A DNA stretch of 14,790 bases from an uncultured Acetatifactor sp. (GCA_910584435.1 CAJUAP010000082.1:1-14790); one strand, 5' to 3'; numbered from the stretch's first letter, positions 6,335 through 14,047 are shown. Notes: generated by a model not told the origin, from the letters alone. A program made the numbers and translations.

Positions 6335-6340
6335 GGGTGA

Positions 6341-6500
6341 GAAATAAAAGAGAACCTTACCGTGATGGGTGTTGAGAAGGAAAGAGAAGGAAATAAAAGA
6401 GAAGGAAATAAAAGAGAAGGAAAGAAAAGGAAAGAAAAGAAAAGGAAATCTTACCATGGCGGCTGGAAAGGAAAAAAGAAAGGAAAGAGAATCTTACAGT
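6341..6500 (+). repeat. Purine-rich low-complexity tract with triplicated initiation-like motif
   Basis: Nearly pure A/G sequence is built of AGAGAAGGAAATAA-type 15-bp units and shorter AAAGGAAAG units. Three related segments, (A)GA(A)AYCTTAC followed by a start-like ATGG, have their CTTAC at 6356, 6450 and 6493. The third is the actual start region of mrnC. The tract is prone to slippage and supplies AGGA-like Shine-Dalgarno bases. I see no other gene here apart from a doubtful 45-codon frame. Confidence 0.8.
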
Positions 6501-6502
6501 GA
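6365..6502 (+). CDS. Doubtful small Lys/Arg/Glu-rich ORF overlapping the mrnC start
   Basis: This is a 45-codon frame from ATG 6365 (or GTG 6362) to a TGA at 6500-6502 that overlaps the mrnC ATG as TGATG. The product would be a basic low-complexity peptide (EGNKREGNKREG... ending KGKRILQ). Its start region resembles that of mrnC because of the triplicated motif. It is open simply because purine-rich sequence lacks stops, so it may be an accident. If translated, it would couple to mrnC. Confidence 0.2.
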   Translation: MGVEKEREGNKREGNKREGKKRKEKKRKSYHGGWKGKKKGKRILQ

Positions 6503-7023
6503 TGGAAGAAGCAGGAAAAGTGAGTGGATCTGACAATGACGGGGAAATTGGCATCCGCAGACAGAAGGCCGAAAAAGAAATACCGGCGTATGGTTTGGGG
6601 CTTGCGGATGCCGTCCGCGGATATTTCCCTGGGAAAAAGCAGGATATCCGCACATATTCGCCGCTGACACTGGCTTATGTGGGGGATGCGGTGTACGATT
6701 TAATTATCCGCACCATAGTAGTGGAACGGGCAAATCGCCCTGCCAATGAACTGCACAGATGCACCATCAAATATGTCAGTGCAAATGCCCAGTCAAAGAT
6801 AGTACAGGCACTGATGGAAGACCTTACGGAGGAAGAACAGGCTGTTTTCCGCCGGGGAAGAAATGCAAAGCCTCATACGATCGCGAAAAATGCGTCGGTG
6901 GCGGATTATATGCGTGCTACTGGTTTCGAGGCGGTACTGGGATACCTGTATCTGACAGACAATATGCAGCGTGTGCTGGAATTGGTAAAAAAGGGTGCTG
7001 CGCTGATTGAGGAATTGTCATAG
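6502..7023 (+). CDS. mrnC: Mini-ribonuclease 3
   Basis: This is a dimeric RNase III-type enzyme without the double-strand-binding domain, which matures the ends of 23S rRNA in Firmicutes. The protein has 173 residues. The catalytic domain begins near residue 45 with SPLTLAYVGDAVYDLIIR (53-70; Asp62 in the RNase III signature). It continues through RRGRNAKPHTIAKNASVADYMRATGFEAVLGYLYL (117-151), which carries the second acidic cluster. The family is usually 130-150 residues. The first 30-40 residues here are an acidic/basic low-complexity extension encoded next to the purine tract. The start is uncertain: GTG 6499 and ATG 6502 are adjacent, and the ribosome binding site (AGGAAAGAG) is poorly spaced. 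Position between cysS and rlmB agrees with the conserved cluster. Confidence 0.93.
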   Translation: MEEAGKVSGSDNDGEIGIRRQKAEKEIPAYGLGLADAVRGYFPGKKQDIRTYSPLTLAYVGDAVYDLIIRTIVVERANRPANELHRCTIKYVSANAQSKIVQALMEDLTEEEQAVFRRGRNAKPHTIAKNASVADYMRATGFEAVLGYLYLTDNMQRVLELVKKGAALIEELS

Positions 7024-7171
7024 ACAAAGCAGCAGGAAAGCTGACAGACTTTTTCATTCTCTGTATGGATGGGAAGGACAGATTGAGGCGGTCTGGAAGG
7101 CCGGGGATATGTTTGGTGAGGAAAATTCGTTAAAAGTAGAAAAAAGGTCGACGGAGTCATGAGTGGGGTGC

Positions 7172-7200
7172 TTGTGGCTTTGCTGGTTTTGGAGTATAAT
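7172..7200 (+). promoter_or_regulatory. Internal promoter upstream of rlmB
   Basis: TTGTGG (7172-7177), a 17-bp spacer and a perfect TATAAT (7195-7200). A start near 7207 would give a leader of about 20 nt to the rlmB ATG at 7226. It is placed in the 200-nt gap after mrnC, so rlmB and perhaps sigH can be transcribed independently of the cysteine T-box. Confidence 0.7.
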
Positions 7201-7225
7201 AGGTCAAGTGATTAAGAGGGAAGGG

Positions 7226-7987
7226 ATGGAGAACAAGATGGCATACGAGGAATTAACAATAGAAGGACGCAATGCGGTGCTGGAAGCGTTCCGTTCCGGC
7301 AAAACCATAGACAAGCTGTACATTCTGGAGGGGTGCCAGGACGGCCCTGTTATGACAATTCAGAGAGAGGCGAAAAAACACGATTGTCTGATGAAATATG
7401 TTACAAAAGAGCGTTTAAACCAGCTGTCCGAAACAGGAAAGCATCAGGGAGTTATCGCCATTGCAGCCGCATATGAATACGCCTCGGTGGAGGATATGCT
7501 GCTGGCGGCGAGGGAGAAAGGAGAACCGCCTTTCCTGATTCTGCTGGATAATATTGAAGATCCGCACAATCTGGGCGCCGTCATTCGTACTGCCAATCTT
7601 GCAGGGGCACATGGGGTTATTATTCCGAAGAACAGGGCGGCAGGACTGACGGCGGTGGTGGCGAGAACCTCCGCAGGTGCATTGAATTATACGCCTGTGG
7701 CAAAAGTGACCAATTTGGCCAAGACCATTGAAGCATTGAAGAAAGAGGGAATGTGGTTTGTCTGTGCCGATATGGATGGGACAATGATGTACCAGGTGGA
7801 CTTGAAAGGCCCCATAGGACTTGTCATTGGAAGCGAAGGGGAAGGGGTAAGCAGACTGGTGAAGGAGAAATGTGATTTCACTGCAGCAATCCCTATGAAA
7901 GGAAATATAGACTCCCTGAATGCTTCCGTTGCGGCAGGTGTGCTGGCTTATGAGATTGTGCGGCAGAGGATGGAAGGGGGATTGTGA
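7226..7987 (+). CDS. rlmB: 23S rRNA 2'-O-methyltransferase RlmB/TrmH family
   Basis: This SPOUT-class methyltransferase uses S-adenosylmethionine to methylate ribose in RNA; family members act on 23S rRNA G2251 (E. coli numbering). The 253 residues comprise an N-terminal substrate-binding domain (8-85, starting LTIEGRNAVLEAFRSG) and the SPOUT domain. The SPOUT motifs are motif 1 NIEDPHNLGAVIRTAN (109-124), motif 2 LVIGSEGEGVS (199-209) and motif 3 IPMKGNIDSLNASVAAGV (222-239), which build the trefoil knot. I chose the ATG at 7226 because AAGAGGG lies at good distance. An upstream GTG at 7163 would add 21 hydrophobic residues and would lie ahead of the promoter. ATG 7238 is an alternative. The stop overlaps the next start as TGATG. 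Exact target specificity (RlmB versus another TrmH-type enzyme) is inferred. Confidence 0.93.
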   Translation: MENKMAYEELTIEGRNAVLEAFRSGKTIDKLYILEGCQDGPVMTIQREAKKHDCLMKYVTKERLNQLSETGKHQGVIAIAAAYEYASVEDMLLAAREKGEPPFLILLDNIEDPHNLGAVIRTANLAGAHGVIIPKNRAAGLTAVVARTSAGALNYTPVAKVTNLAKTIEALKKEGMWFVCADMDGTMMYQVDLKGPIGLVIGSEGEGVSRLVKEKCDFTAAIPMKGNIDSLNASVAAGVLAYEIVRQRMEGGL

Positions 7988-8731
7988 TGGCTGTATGCTT
8001 CAATACGGAATCTGCGAACCGGCTTTTTGACATGATGGTTCATGATGCGCATTCTGTTGACAAATCCGGTATGATCGAGATATTGAGTGCAGGGATTCAT
8101 ACCATGAACCGATATATCGGCATTACAAAACCCCGCCGTTTCGGGAAAACTTCTGTGATCAATATGCTTGGGGCCTATTCTTGTAAGGCACATGATGCAG
8201 CGGCGTTGTTTGACGGACTGGCTATCAGCAAAAGCAAACTTACCGTTTTCATTTGAAGCAATACAATGTAATCAGCCTGAGCCTGAACCATCTGCCGGAT
8301 AAGGGCAGCGCTTATGGGGATTACAAGACTCTCTGTGAAAAACAATCGGCATTGGCCATGGATGAAATCAATGGCTGGTACAATGGCTGTCAGACACTGA
8401 GCGGGGCGCGGCTGTATAATCCAAGGTCAGTTGTGTGTGCGCTTGAGGATGGTGCATGTCAAAGTTACTGGATCAGAACAGGTAAACTGGATGAGGTACT
8501 GTTTTTCCTGAAATATAATATGGGAGAAGTGCGGGATGATGATTTCGGTTATGCAGCAGAACTATTCTTGAGCTGAAGGCTGACGGCACCCCGGAGGCAG
8601 CGATTGCTCAGATAAAAAGCAAGGAATATTGTGAGAAGCTGAGAAAGGAAAATGTGACGGAAATTCTTGCTGTGGGGATTAGGTATGATACCGGAAGTAA
8701 GGAGCATCTGTGTGTCATTGAGGAAATATAG
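7987..8731 (+). pseudogene. Decayed AAA-ATPase/PD-(D/E)XK nuclease-family gene
   Basis: Remains of the common Firmicutes/Bacteroidetes family with an N-terminal AAA-ATPase-like domain and a C-terminal PD-(D/E)XK nuclease, normally over 500 residues. It starts at ATG 7987 behind GGAAGGGGG and is coupled to rlmB by TGATG. The N-terminal part includes the Walker A-like KPRRFGKTSVINML. A frameshift near 8235-8241 moves the sequence to the frame continuing FHLKQYNVISLSLNHLPD. Internal deletions are inferred near 8345 (before ALAMDEINGWYNG) and near 8525 (after KYNMGEVR). A second frameshift near 8560 leads to ILELKADGTPEAAIAQIKSK, the nuclease ELK motif and tail, ending TAG 8729-8731. About half the family length is left in three frames. 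It cannot make the full enzyme. It occupies the yacP (rae1) slot. Confidence 0.88.
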
Positions 8732-8805
8732 TGCTGGTTGCCTGGCAGATTTTAGTGGCCGTCAGTATAGAATGATACACCGTATCCGGTGGAAAGGGGG
8801 AGGGA

Positions 8806-9423
8806 ATGTCCGAGAGGTATTCGGGTTATGTGCATTGCAGTGACGGAGAATTGATTGACAGGCTTCGCAGGGGGGAGACGGCAATCATGGACTATATCTG
8901 TGAGAAGTATAAAAATCTGGTGCGCAGTAAGGCCAAGTCCATGTTCATCTTAGGGGCGGACAGTGAGGATTTGATACAGGAAGGCATGATAGGGCTGTTC
9001 AAGGCGGTGCGGGATTACGACATGGGAAGAGATGCCAGCTTTTCCACATTTGCGGAGCTGTGCATTAACAGGCAGATGTACACGGCGGTGCAGGCATCCA
9101 AAAGGCAGAAGCATTTTCCGTTAAATACCTATGTATCTCTGGACAGCGAGGCGGCAGGAGACGATAAAGAAGGACTGAATCTGGCGGAGCTTCTGGCCAA
9201 CAGGGCGGAACTGAGCCCGGAGGAGATGTTTCTGGACAAGGAGCGGGTGGATTACCTGGAGAAAACCATGGAGGAAGAGCTGAGTGAATTTGAGAAACAG
9301 GTGCTTGACCTGTATATCACAGGCATGAGCTACAGCCAGATTGCAAAAGTACTGGGAAGGGATGAAAAGGCAACGGACAACGCGCTGCAGAGGCTGAAAT
9401 CGAAAATCAGAAAGATACTATAA
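8806..9423 (+). CDS. sigH: RNA polymerase sporulation sigma factor SigH
   Basis: This sigma-70 family factor (Spo0H) directs core RNA polymerase to early sporulation and stationary-phase promoters. The 205 residues are typical in length. Region 2 spans about 20-100, with DLIQEGMIGLFKAVRDYD (55-72) as the core-binding and -10 recognition helix and FSTFAELCINRQMYTAVQASKRQKH following. Region 4 spans 160-203: a helix-turn-helix FEKQVLDLYITGMSYSQIAKVLGRDEKATDNALQRLKSKI. No region 1.1 or 3 is seen. GGGGGAGGG precedes the ATG. A small CACCG/CGGTG hairpin lies at 8778-8792. No convincing promoter is visible in the 75 nt upstream, so it may be read from the rlmB promoter through the pseudogene. Position after rlmB matches Bacillus, which supports SigH over another sigma factor. 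Confidence 0.94.
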   Translation: MSERYSGYVHCSDGELIDRLRRGETAIMDYICEKYKNLVRSKAKSMFILGADSEDLIQEGMIGLFKAVRDYDMGRDASFSTFAELCINRQMYTAVQASKRQKHFPLNTYVSLDSEAAGDDKEGLNLAELLANRAELSPEEMFLDKERVDYLEKTMEEELSEFEKQVLDLYITGMSYSQIAKVLGRDEKATDNALQRLKSKIRKIL

Positions 9424-9442
9424 AAATTTTATAATTATAATA

Positions 9443-9470
9443 GATTCCTTTTATTGACATGAAAAGAATC
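9443..9470 (+). promoter_or_regulatory. Palindrome enclosing the -35 box: candidate operator
   Basis: GATTC(C)TTTT (9443-9452) and AAAAGAATC (9462-9470) are inverted around ATTGACATG, whose TTGACA is the -35 of the RND promoter. With one bulged base the arms are 9 bp. No U-run follows, so a terminator for sigH is less likely than a repressor site. No regulator gene is adjacent. Confidence 0.5.
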
Positions 9471-9483
9471 CAGGGCATATAAT
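9454..9483 (+). promoter_or_regulatory. Strong promoter for the RND transporter gene
   Basis: TTGACA (9454-9459), an 18-bp spacer and TATAAT (9478-9483), both hexamers consensus. Transcription from about 9490 gives a 135-nt leader before the ATG at 9626. Confidence 0.88.
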
Positions 9484-9506
9484 CAACAAGGAAATTTTTC
9501 TGCGGA

Positions 9507-9605
9507 ACTTATAACGGCAGGTAAGGTTACTGCAAGGACGTTTGCGATACTTATAACAGCAGGTGTCTGTCTGACGGTAAGTGCATTGCAGGGACGCTTG
9601 CGGGA
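9507..9605 (+). repeat. Imperfect duplication in the RND leader
   Basis: ACTTATAACGGCAGGT (9507-9522) recurs as ACTTATAACAGCAGGT (9549-9564). GGTAAGGTTACTGCAAGGAC with TTTGCG (9520-9546) recurs as GGTAAGTGCATTGCAGGGAC with CTTGCG (9576-9602). The second copy carries about 14 extra bases between the two blocks. It lies entirely within the predicted 5' untranslated leader and ends just before the ribosome binding site at 9614. Confidence 0.75.
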
Positions 9606-9625
9606 TTCTAATAAAAGGAGCAGCC

Positions 9626-12600
9626 ATGATATCAAATTTCAGTGTGAAAAAACCATATACAGTACTGGTGGGGGTGGTTCTGGCGATTATTCTGGGCGTG
9701 GTATCTTTTACCAGGATGACAGCGGACTTACTGCCCAATATCAGCCTTCCGTATGTAATTGTGATGACAACATATCCGGGGGCGGGGCCTGAGACGGTGG
9801 AGGCGGCGGTGACACAGCCCGTTGAGGCGTCCATGGCTACGGTGAGTAACATCGAAAGCATCAGCTCCGTTTCTAATGAAAATTATTCTATGGTTATTCT
9901 TGAATTTGCCCAGACTGCGGATATGAATGCGGTATCTCTGGAGATTCGGGAGAATCTGGATCAGATCAAAAGCTACTGGGACGATTCCGTGGGAAACCCT
10001 ATTATTATGAAACTGAATCCTGACATGCTGCCTGTCATGATTGCCGCGGTGGGCGTGGACGGCATGGATTATGCGCAGATCAGTACATATGTACAGGATA
10101 CCATTCTGCCGGAATTGGAGAGCATCGAAGGTGTTGCCAGCGTCAGCGCTACCGGGCTGCTGGAAGAGAGTGTGAATGTGGTTATCCGGCAGGAAAAGGT
10201 GGATGCGGTCAATGAGAAGGTCTTTTCAGCCATCGATGACAAGATGAAGGATGCGGAAGAAGAGCTGGAAGAAGGACGGCAGGCCATCGAGGACGGCAAA
10301 AAAGAATTAGCCGACGGCAGGAAGGAGCTGGCGGACGGTAAAAAAGAGATTACGAACGGCAAGGCGGATCTGGAAACCGGTAAAAAAGAGCTTGAAGATA
10401 AAAAAGCGGACACGGGAGAGCAGCTGGCAAACGCCAAAAAGGATCTGCTCACGGCAAAGGCGGATTTAGAATCGGTGAAGCTGAATCTGAATACCAATCT
10501 GACTACGGCGAGAAAGCTGAATGAAGGAATTGCACAGATTACCGCGCTGACGGATATTCTGGTCACAGCGCCGGAGAAATATACCCGCCTGTGTGTGGCC
10601 GTGGCTTCCGGCAGTGCGGACGGAAACGCGGAGGCCGTAGAGCAGGCCAGGCAGGAGATACGGGAGCTGCAGACGGCATATTTTGGAAGTGAGATCATTG
10701 CTCAGATGAGGGGCGTTGACGGCCAGCTGGATGAACTGCTTGCCAGTCTGGAAGGCATGGATTGGAGTGACAGTGAGAATTTTGTATCCGTGGCAGCTTT
10801 GCTTACCTTATTGTCCCAGGGCGGTTCTAATGAGATCATAGCCCAGAGGGAGAATCTGGAAAACGCATTGAATTCTCTGACTAACGGGCTGGGATTGGAA
10901 GCATATACCAATATGGTAGTGCAGACCATAGAGGAATTGGATGAGCAGTTATCCCAGGTGGATGCAGGGCTGGTGGAGGTGGAAAAAGGCCAGCTGGAGG
11001 CAGCGCTGGGATTTGCAGAGGCGAATTCACAGATTGCATTGGGTGAATACCAGATGAAGCTGGCGGAATCACAGCTGGACAGTGCATTGGAACAGATTGA
11101 AAAAGGGGAAGAAGAGTTAAAGAATGCGGAGGAACAGTTAGAGGACGGCTTGAAGCAGCTGGAAGAAGCAAAGGAATCTGCTTACGAGCAGGCGGATATG
11201 ACGGGAATCCTCACGGTGGATACGGTGAAGGGACTGTTGACTGCCCAGAATTTCTCCATGCCCGCAGGGTATGTAACCGAGGAAGGCATCAGCTACATGG
11301 TGAGGGTGGGGGATAAGCCTTCCACTGTGGAGGAACTGCAGACACTGCCATTGATGGATCTGCATATGGACAATGTGCCTGTGATTACCCTTCAGGATGT
11401 GGCGGACGTATTCTATACGGATAATTCCGCGTCCATTTATACCAATGTGGACGGCAGCGCCGGTGTCATGCTGACCATTCAGAAGCAGACGGGTTATTCT
11501 ACCGGTGAAGTGTCGGATCTGCTTGGGGCGCGTTTTCAGGAGCTGATGGGCGAGGACAGTACACTGTCTCTGATCACGCTGATGGATCAGGGAATTTATA
11601 TTGATCTGGTGATGGATTCCATTATCAGCAACATATTGTTCGGCGCTGTGCTGGCAATTGCAATATTGTTGATATTTTTAAAGGATATCAGGCCCACGCT
11701 GGTGGTTGCCCTTTCTATTCCGGTCAGTCTGGTGACGGCCATTGTGTGCATGTATTTCAGCGGCGTGACACTGAATATTATTTCTCTGTCAGGACTGGCT
11801 CTGGGGATAGGAATGCTGGTTGACAATTCCATTGTGGTAATAGAGAATATTTACCGGCTGCGGAGCGAGGGATATTCCGTCAAAGAGGCTGCCATGGCAG
11901 GGGCGGGGGAGGTGGCAGGTGCAATACTGGCCTCAACCCTTACCACGGTATGCGTATTCCTTCCCATTGTGTTTACGGAAGGGATTACGCGGCAGCTTTT
12001 TGTGGATATGGGTCTGACCATTGCCTATTCGCTGCTTGCCAGCCTGATAATTGCATTGACGGTGGTTCCGGCCATGGCCTCTAAGATGCTGGTTAAGACG
12101 AAGGAACAGAAAGAGGGAAAGATTTTCGGTGTCATTATCAAGGGATATGAAAAACTGCTCTTAGGTGCATTGAAGGTAAAACTGCTGGTGGTACTGCTGG
12201 TGCTGGTACTTTTGGCGGGAAGCGTCGCACTGGCGTTTACCAATGGTACGGCATTTATGTCGGATATGGATTCCACGCAGCTGACGGTTAGCATTACCTT
12301 GGGAGAGGATGCCACACTGGAAGAAACCGCTGCGTTGACGAACCAGGTGGTGGAAGAGATATTGTCCATAGAGGATGTGCAGAATGTGGGCGCCATGACC
12401 AGCAGCTCCGGAATGGGCAGCATGCTGGGAGGCGGCGGAGGCAGCAGCACGAATTCCACTACGGTCTATGTGGTGACCAAAGAAGATAAAACCATGAGCA
12501 ATGAGCAGATTGCCCGGATCATTACGGAGAAGACCGCAGGGATGGAGGCAGAGATCAGCATAGATACCTCCAGTATGGATATGAGCGCCATGGGCGGCAG

Positions 12601-13699
12601 CGGTATTTCCATTCAGGTGAGGGGCAGGGATTTGGACACTTTGCGGCGCGTTGCAGAGGAAGTGGCAGCTATAGTAGAGAGTGTGGAAGGAACTGCAGAT
12701 GTCAGCGACGGGCTGGAAGAGGCGGATGATGAGCTGCGTATCCTGATTCACCGTGATGATGCGGTACATTACGGACTTACGGTGGCACAGGTCTTCACAC
12801 AGATCTATGCAAAGCTGGCCAGCGCAAATGTAGCTACCACCCTGACGGCTGCGGAGCAGGATTTCAGTGTCTATGTGATGAACGGAAATGATATTGCTTT
12901 GACCAGGGAGCTGGTGAAGGATCTGGAAATAGACGGTACCGATGAAGAGGGGGAACAGGTTAAGGTACCACTGGCGGAGATTGCGTCTTTTGAGGAAACG
13001 GAGGCATTGTCTTCCATCAACCGTGTGGATCAGACGAGGTATGTGTCGGTGTCCGCCGGTATTGCGGAAGGGTACAATGTGGGATTAGTGTCCGCCGATG
13101 TGGAGGCAAAGCTGTCGGGTTATGAACTTCCCTCAGGCTGCCGTCTGGTATTTTCCGGGGAAAACGAAATGATAGTGGATGCCATGGAGCAGATTATGCT
13201 GATGCTGATTCTGGCGGTATTGTTCATGTATTTGATTATGGTGGCGCAGTTTCAGTCGCTGCTCTCGCCTTTTATCATTATGTTTACCATACCTCTTGCG
13301 TTTACGGGAGGCTTTATGGGATTGTATATCAGCGGCAGCGAGGTCAGCGTGATTGCCCTGATTGGTTTTGTCATGCTGGCAGGCATTATTGTCAACAACG
13401 GTATTGTGCTGATTGACTATATGAACCAGCTTCGGGAAAGCGGCATGGAGAAGCGGCAGGCGATTCTGACCGCAGGACGTACCAGGCTCCGGCCGGTGCT
13501 TATGACCGCCCTTACCACCATTCTGGCATTGTCAACCATGGTGTTCAGCAGTGATATGGGTTCTGAGATGGCAAAGCCCATGGCGGTGGTGACCATTGGC
13601 GGTCTTACTTATGGTACGCTTCTGACCTTGGTGGTGATTCCCTGCATCTACGATTTCTTCAGCAGGGAGAAGAAGGAGAAAGGAAAACACCCGGCATAA
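9626..13699 (+). CDS. RND-superfamily efflux transporter with extracytoplasmic coiled-coil insertion
   Basis: This is a 1357-residue polytopic membrane protein of the AcrB/HAE-like family (COG0841 type), expected to export small or amphiphilic compounds using the ion gradient. TM1 is at about 11-31 (VLVGVVLAIILGVVSF) and is followed by the porter motif LLPNISLPYVIVMTTYPGAGPETVE. Residues about 205-525 are an insertion with two long coiled coils: a DGKKELA-type heptad array (about 218-265) and LEQIEKGEEELKNAEEQLEDG (about 490-510). A TM bundle at about 660-890 contains LVDNSIVVIENIYR (D733-N734). The second half repeats the fold, with TM10 VNNGIVLIDY (N1257-N1258). AcrB has Asp-Asp in TM4 and Lys in TM10, so the proton relay differs. 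AAAGGAG five bases before ATG 9626 fixes the start. No membrane-fusion or outer-membrane partner is adjacent, as expected in a monoderm. Confidence 0.93.
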   Translation: MISNFSVKKPYTVLVGVVLAIILGVVSFTRMTADLLPNISLPYVIVMTTYPGAGPETVEAAVTQPVEASMATVSNIESISSVSNENYSMVILEFAQTADMNAVSLEIRENLDQIKSYWDDSVGNPIIMKLNPDMLPVMIAAVGVDGMDYAQISTYVQDTILPELESIEGVASVSATGLLEESVNVVIRQEKVDAVNEKVFSAIDDKMKDAEEELEEGRQAIEDGKKELADGRKELADGKKEITNGKADLETGKKELEDKKADTGEQLANAKKDLLTAKADLESVKLNLNTNLTTARKLNEGIAQITALTDILVTAPEKYTRLCVAVASGSADGNAEAVEQARQEIRELQTAYFGSEIIAQMRGVDGQLDELLASLEGMDWSDSENFVSVAALLTLLSQGGSNEIIAQRENLENALNSLTNGLGLEAYTNMVVQTIEELDEQLSQVDAGLVEVEKGQLEAALGFAEANSQIALGEYQMKLAESQLDSALEQIEKGEEELKNAEEQLEDGLKQLEEAKESAYEQADMTGILTVDTVKGLLTAQNFSMPAGYVTEEGISYMVRVGDKPSTVEELQTLPLMDLHMDNVPVITLQDVADVFYTDNSASIYTNVDGSAGVMLTIQKQTGYSTGEVSDLLGARFQELMGEDSTLSLITLMDQGIYIDLVMDSIISNILFGAVLAIAILLIFLKDIRPTLVVALSIPVSLVTAIVCMYFSGVTLNIISLSGLALGIGMLVDNSIVVIENIYRLRSEGYSVKEAAMAGAGEVAGAILASTLTTVCVFLPIVFTEGITRQLFVDMGLTIAYSLLASLIIALTVVPAMASKMLVKTKEQKEGKIFGVIIKGYEKLLLGALKVKLLVVLLVLVLLAGSVALAFTNGTAFMSDMDSTQLTVSITLGEDATLEETAALTNQVVEEILSIEDVQNVGAMTSSSGMGSMLGGGGGSSTNSTTVYVVTKEDKTMSNEQIARIITEKTAGMEAEISIDTSSMDMSAMGGSGISIQVRGRDLDTLRRVAEEVAAIVESVEGTADVSDGLEEADDELRILIHRDDAVHYGLTVAQVFTQIYAKLASANVATTLTAAEQDFSVYVMNGNDIALTRELVKDLEIDGTDEEGEQVKVPLAEIASFEETEALSSINRVDQTRYVSVSAGIAEGYNVGLVSADVEAKLSGYELPSGCRLVFSGENEMIVDAMEQIMLMLILAVLFMYLIMVAQFQSLLSPFIIMFTIPLAFTGGFMGLYISGSEVSVIALIGFVMLAGIIVNNGIVLIDYMNQLRESGMEKRQAILTAGRTRLRPVLMTALTTILALSTMVFSSDMGSEMAKPMAVVTIGGLTYGTLLTLVVIPCIYDFFSREKKEKGKHPA
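10276..10405 (+). repeat. 21-bp (7-residue) coding repeats in the RND coiled coil
   Basis: At least five in-frame 21-bp units encode the pattern (D/N/T)GKKEL(A/E) and variants (DGKKELA, DGRKELA, DGKKEIT, NGKADLE, TGKKELE). A 7-residue period with L/I at one position is an uninterrupted heptad, so unit gain or loss would lengthen or shorten the coiled coil without breaking the frame. Confidence 0.85.
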
Positions 13700-13730
13700 C
13701 GCAGCCGTCCCGGCTGCCTTTATCGGGTGT
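13687..13730 (+). terminator. Nested hairpin across the RND stop codon
   Basis: The outer stem is ACACCCG (13687-13693)/CGGGTGT (13724-13730). The inner stem is GCAGCCG (13701-13707)/CGGCTGC (13711-13717) with a TCC loop, followed by CTTTAT. The TAA stop lies between the arms. The U-run is poor, so it may be a weak terminator or a 3'-end protector. Confidence 0.5.
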
Positions 13731-13752
13731 GTCGTAATATATCCCTCCGCTG

Positions 13753-13783
13753 ATGCCTCCCATGTCCGAAGAGGCGGCATTTT
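13753..13783 (+). terminator. Probable plus-strand terminator after the RND gene
   Basis: ATGCC-CC pairs with GG-GGCAT (13753-13760 with 13773-13780, one mismatch) and is followed by TTTTGTC. An alternative inner pairing GCCTC/GAGGC exists. It lies between convergent genes. Confidence 0.45.
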
Positions 13784-13798
13784 GTCATCTGTAACCAC

Positions 13799-13850
13799 AA
13801 AAAGCGAGTGTGCTGCAATCCACATTCATCGTGAAAAGCAGCATGCTCGC
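13799..13850 (-). terminator. Intrinsic terminator of the minus-strand flavodoxin-like operon
   Basis: Read on the minus strand, GCGAG-CA-TGCTG (13850-13839) pairs with CAGCA-CA-CTCGC (13815-13804) and is followed by TTTTTGTGG (13803 downward). There are ten Watson-Crick pairs with a 2-nt internal mismatch. On the plus strand the mismatches become G-U pairs, but there is no U-run there. Confidence 0.75.
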
Positions 13851-14047
13851 CAAAATGTATGGATCGCTTTTATTTACTGTTTTAAAACACGTATATAATA
13901 ATCCATCCCATCAGCCTCCCGTACTTTACCGGACGCACCTGGGACTATCCATTCCACGCAAAAAGCGCTTCTTCTGCCTCGTTGCCATATACCTGTTCCA
14001 CATCACAGATGTATAAATTTTCATAATAAGCATTTCCTTTCTTTAAT

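Larger units (their letters stand above)
13700..14047. other. Convergent intergenic stretch between the RND and flavodoxin-like genes
   Basis: This stretch holds terminators for both directions (13687-13783 plus, 13799-13850 minus). On the minus strand a short frame follows the flavodoxin-like gene: ATG 14025-14023 (or 14034-14032) behind AAAGGAA, about 32-35 codons with many Arg/Lys. An overlapping frame ends DVEQVYGNEAEEALFAWNG at about 13945. Neither is recognisable; the second has more natural composition and could be a gene remnant. I see no convincing gene. Confidence 0.45.

Noticed and set aside
7030..7055. CAGC/GCTG hairpin followed by TTTTT after mrnC as a terminator
   Set aside because: Only four base pairs, with six bases between stem and U-run; too weak to list.
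7163..7225. Upstream GTG start extending RlmB by 21 residues
   Set aside because: The added residues are hydrophobic and atypical. The promoter -10 at 7195-7200 and the ribosome binding site support ATG 7226.
9581..9625. GTG start adding 15 residues to the RND protein
   Set aside because: AAAGGAG is spaced for ATG 9626, and the mature family N-terminus begins MISNFSVKKP-like.
10069..10698. Minus-strand 209-codon Ser-rich open frame
   Set aside because: Antisense shadow of the low-complexity coiled-coil part of the RND gene. It has no ribosome binding site and only a biased composition.
12025..12769. Minus-strand open frames opposite the RND gene
   Set aside because: They overlap a well-supported gene entirely and show no recognisable motifs.
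13810..14016. Plus-strand 68-codon open frame
   Set aside because: It starts inside the minus-strand terminator hairpin, has no ribosome binding site and no recognisable sequence.
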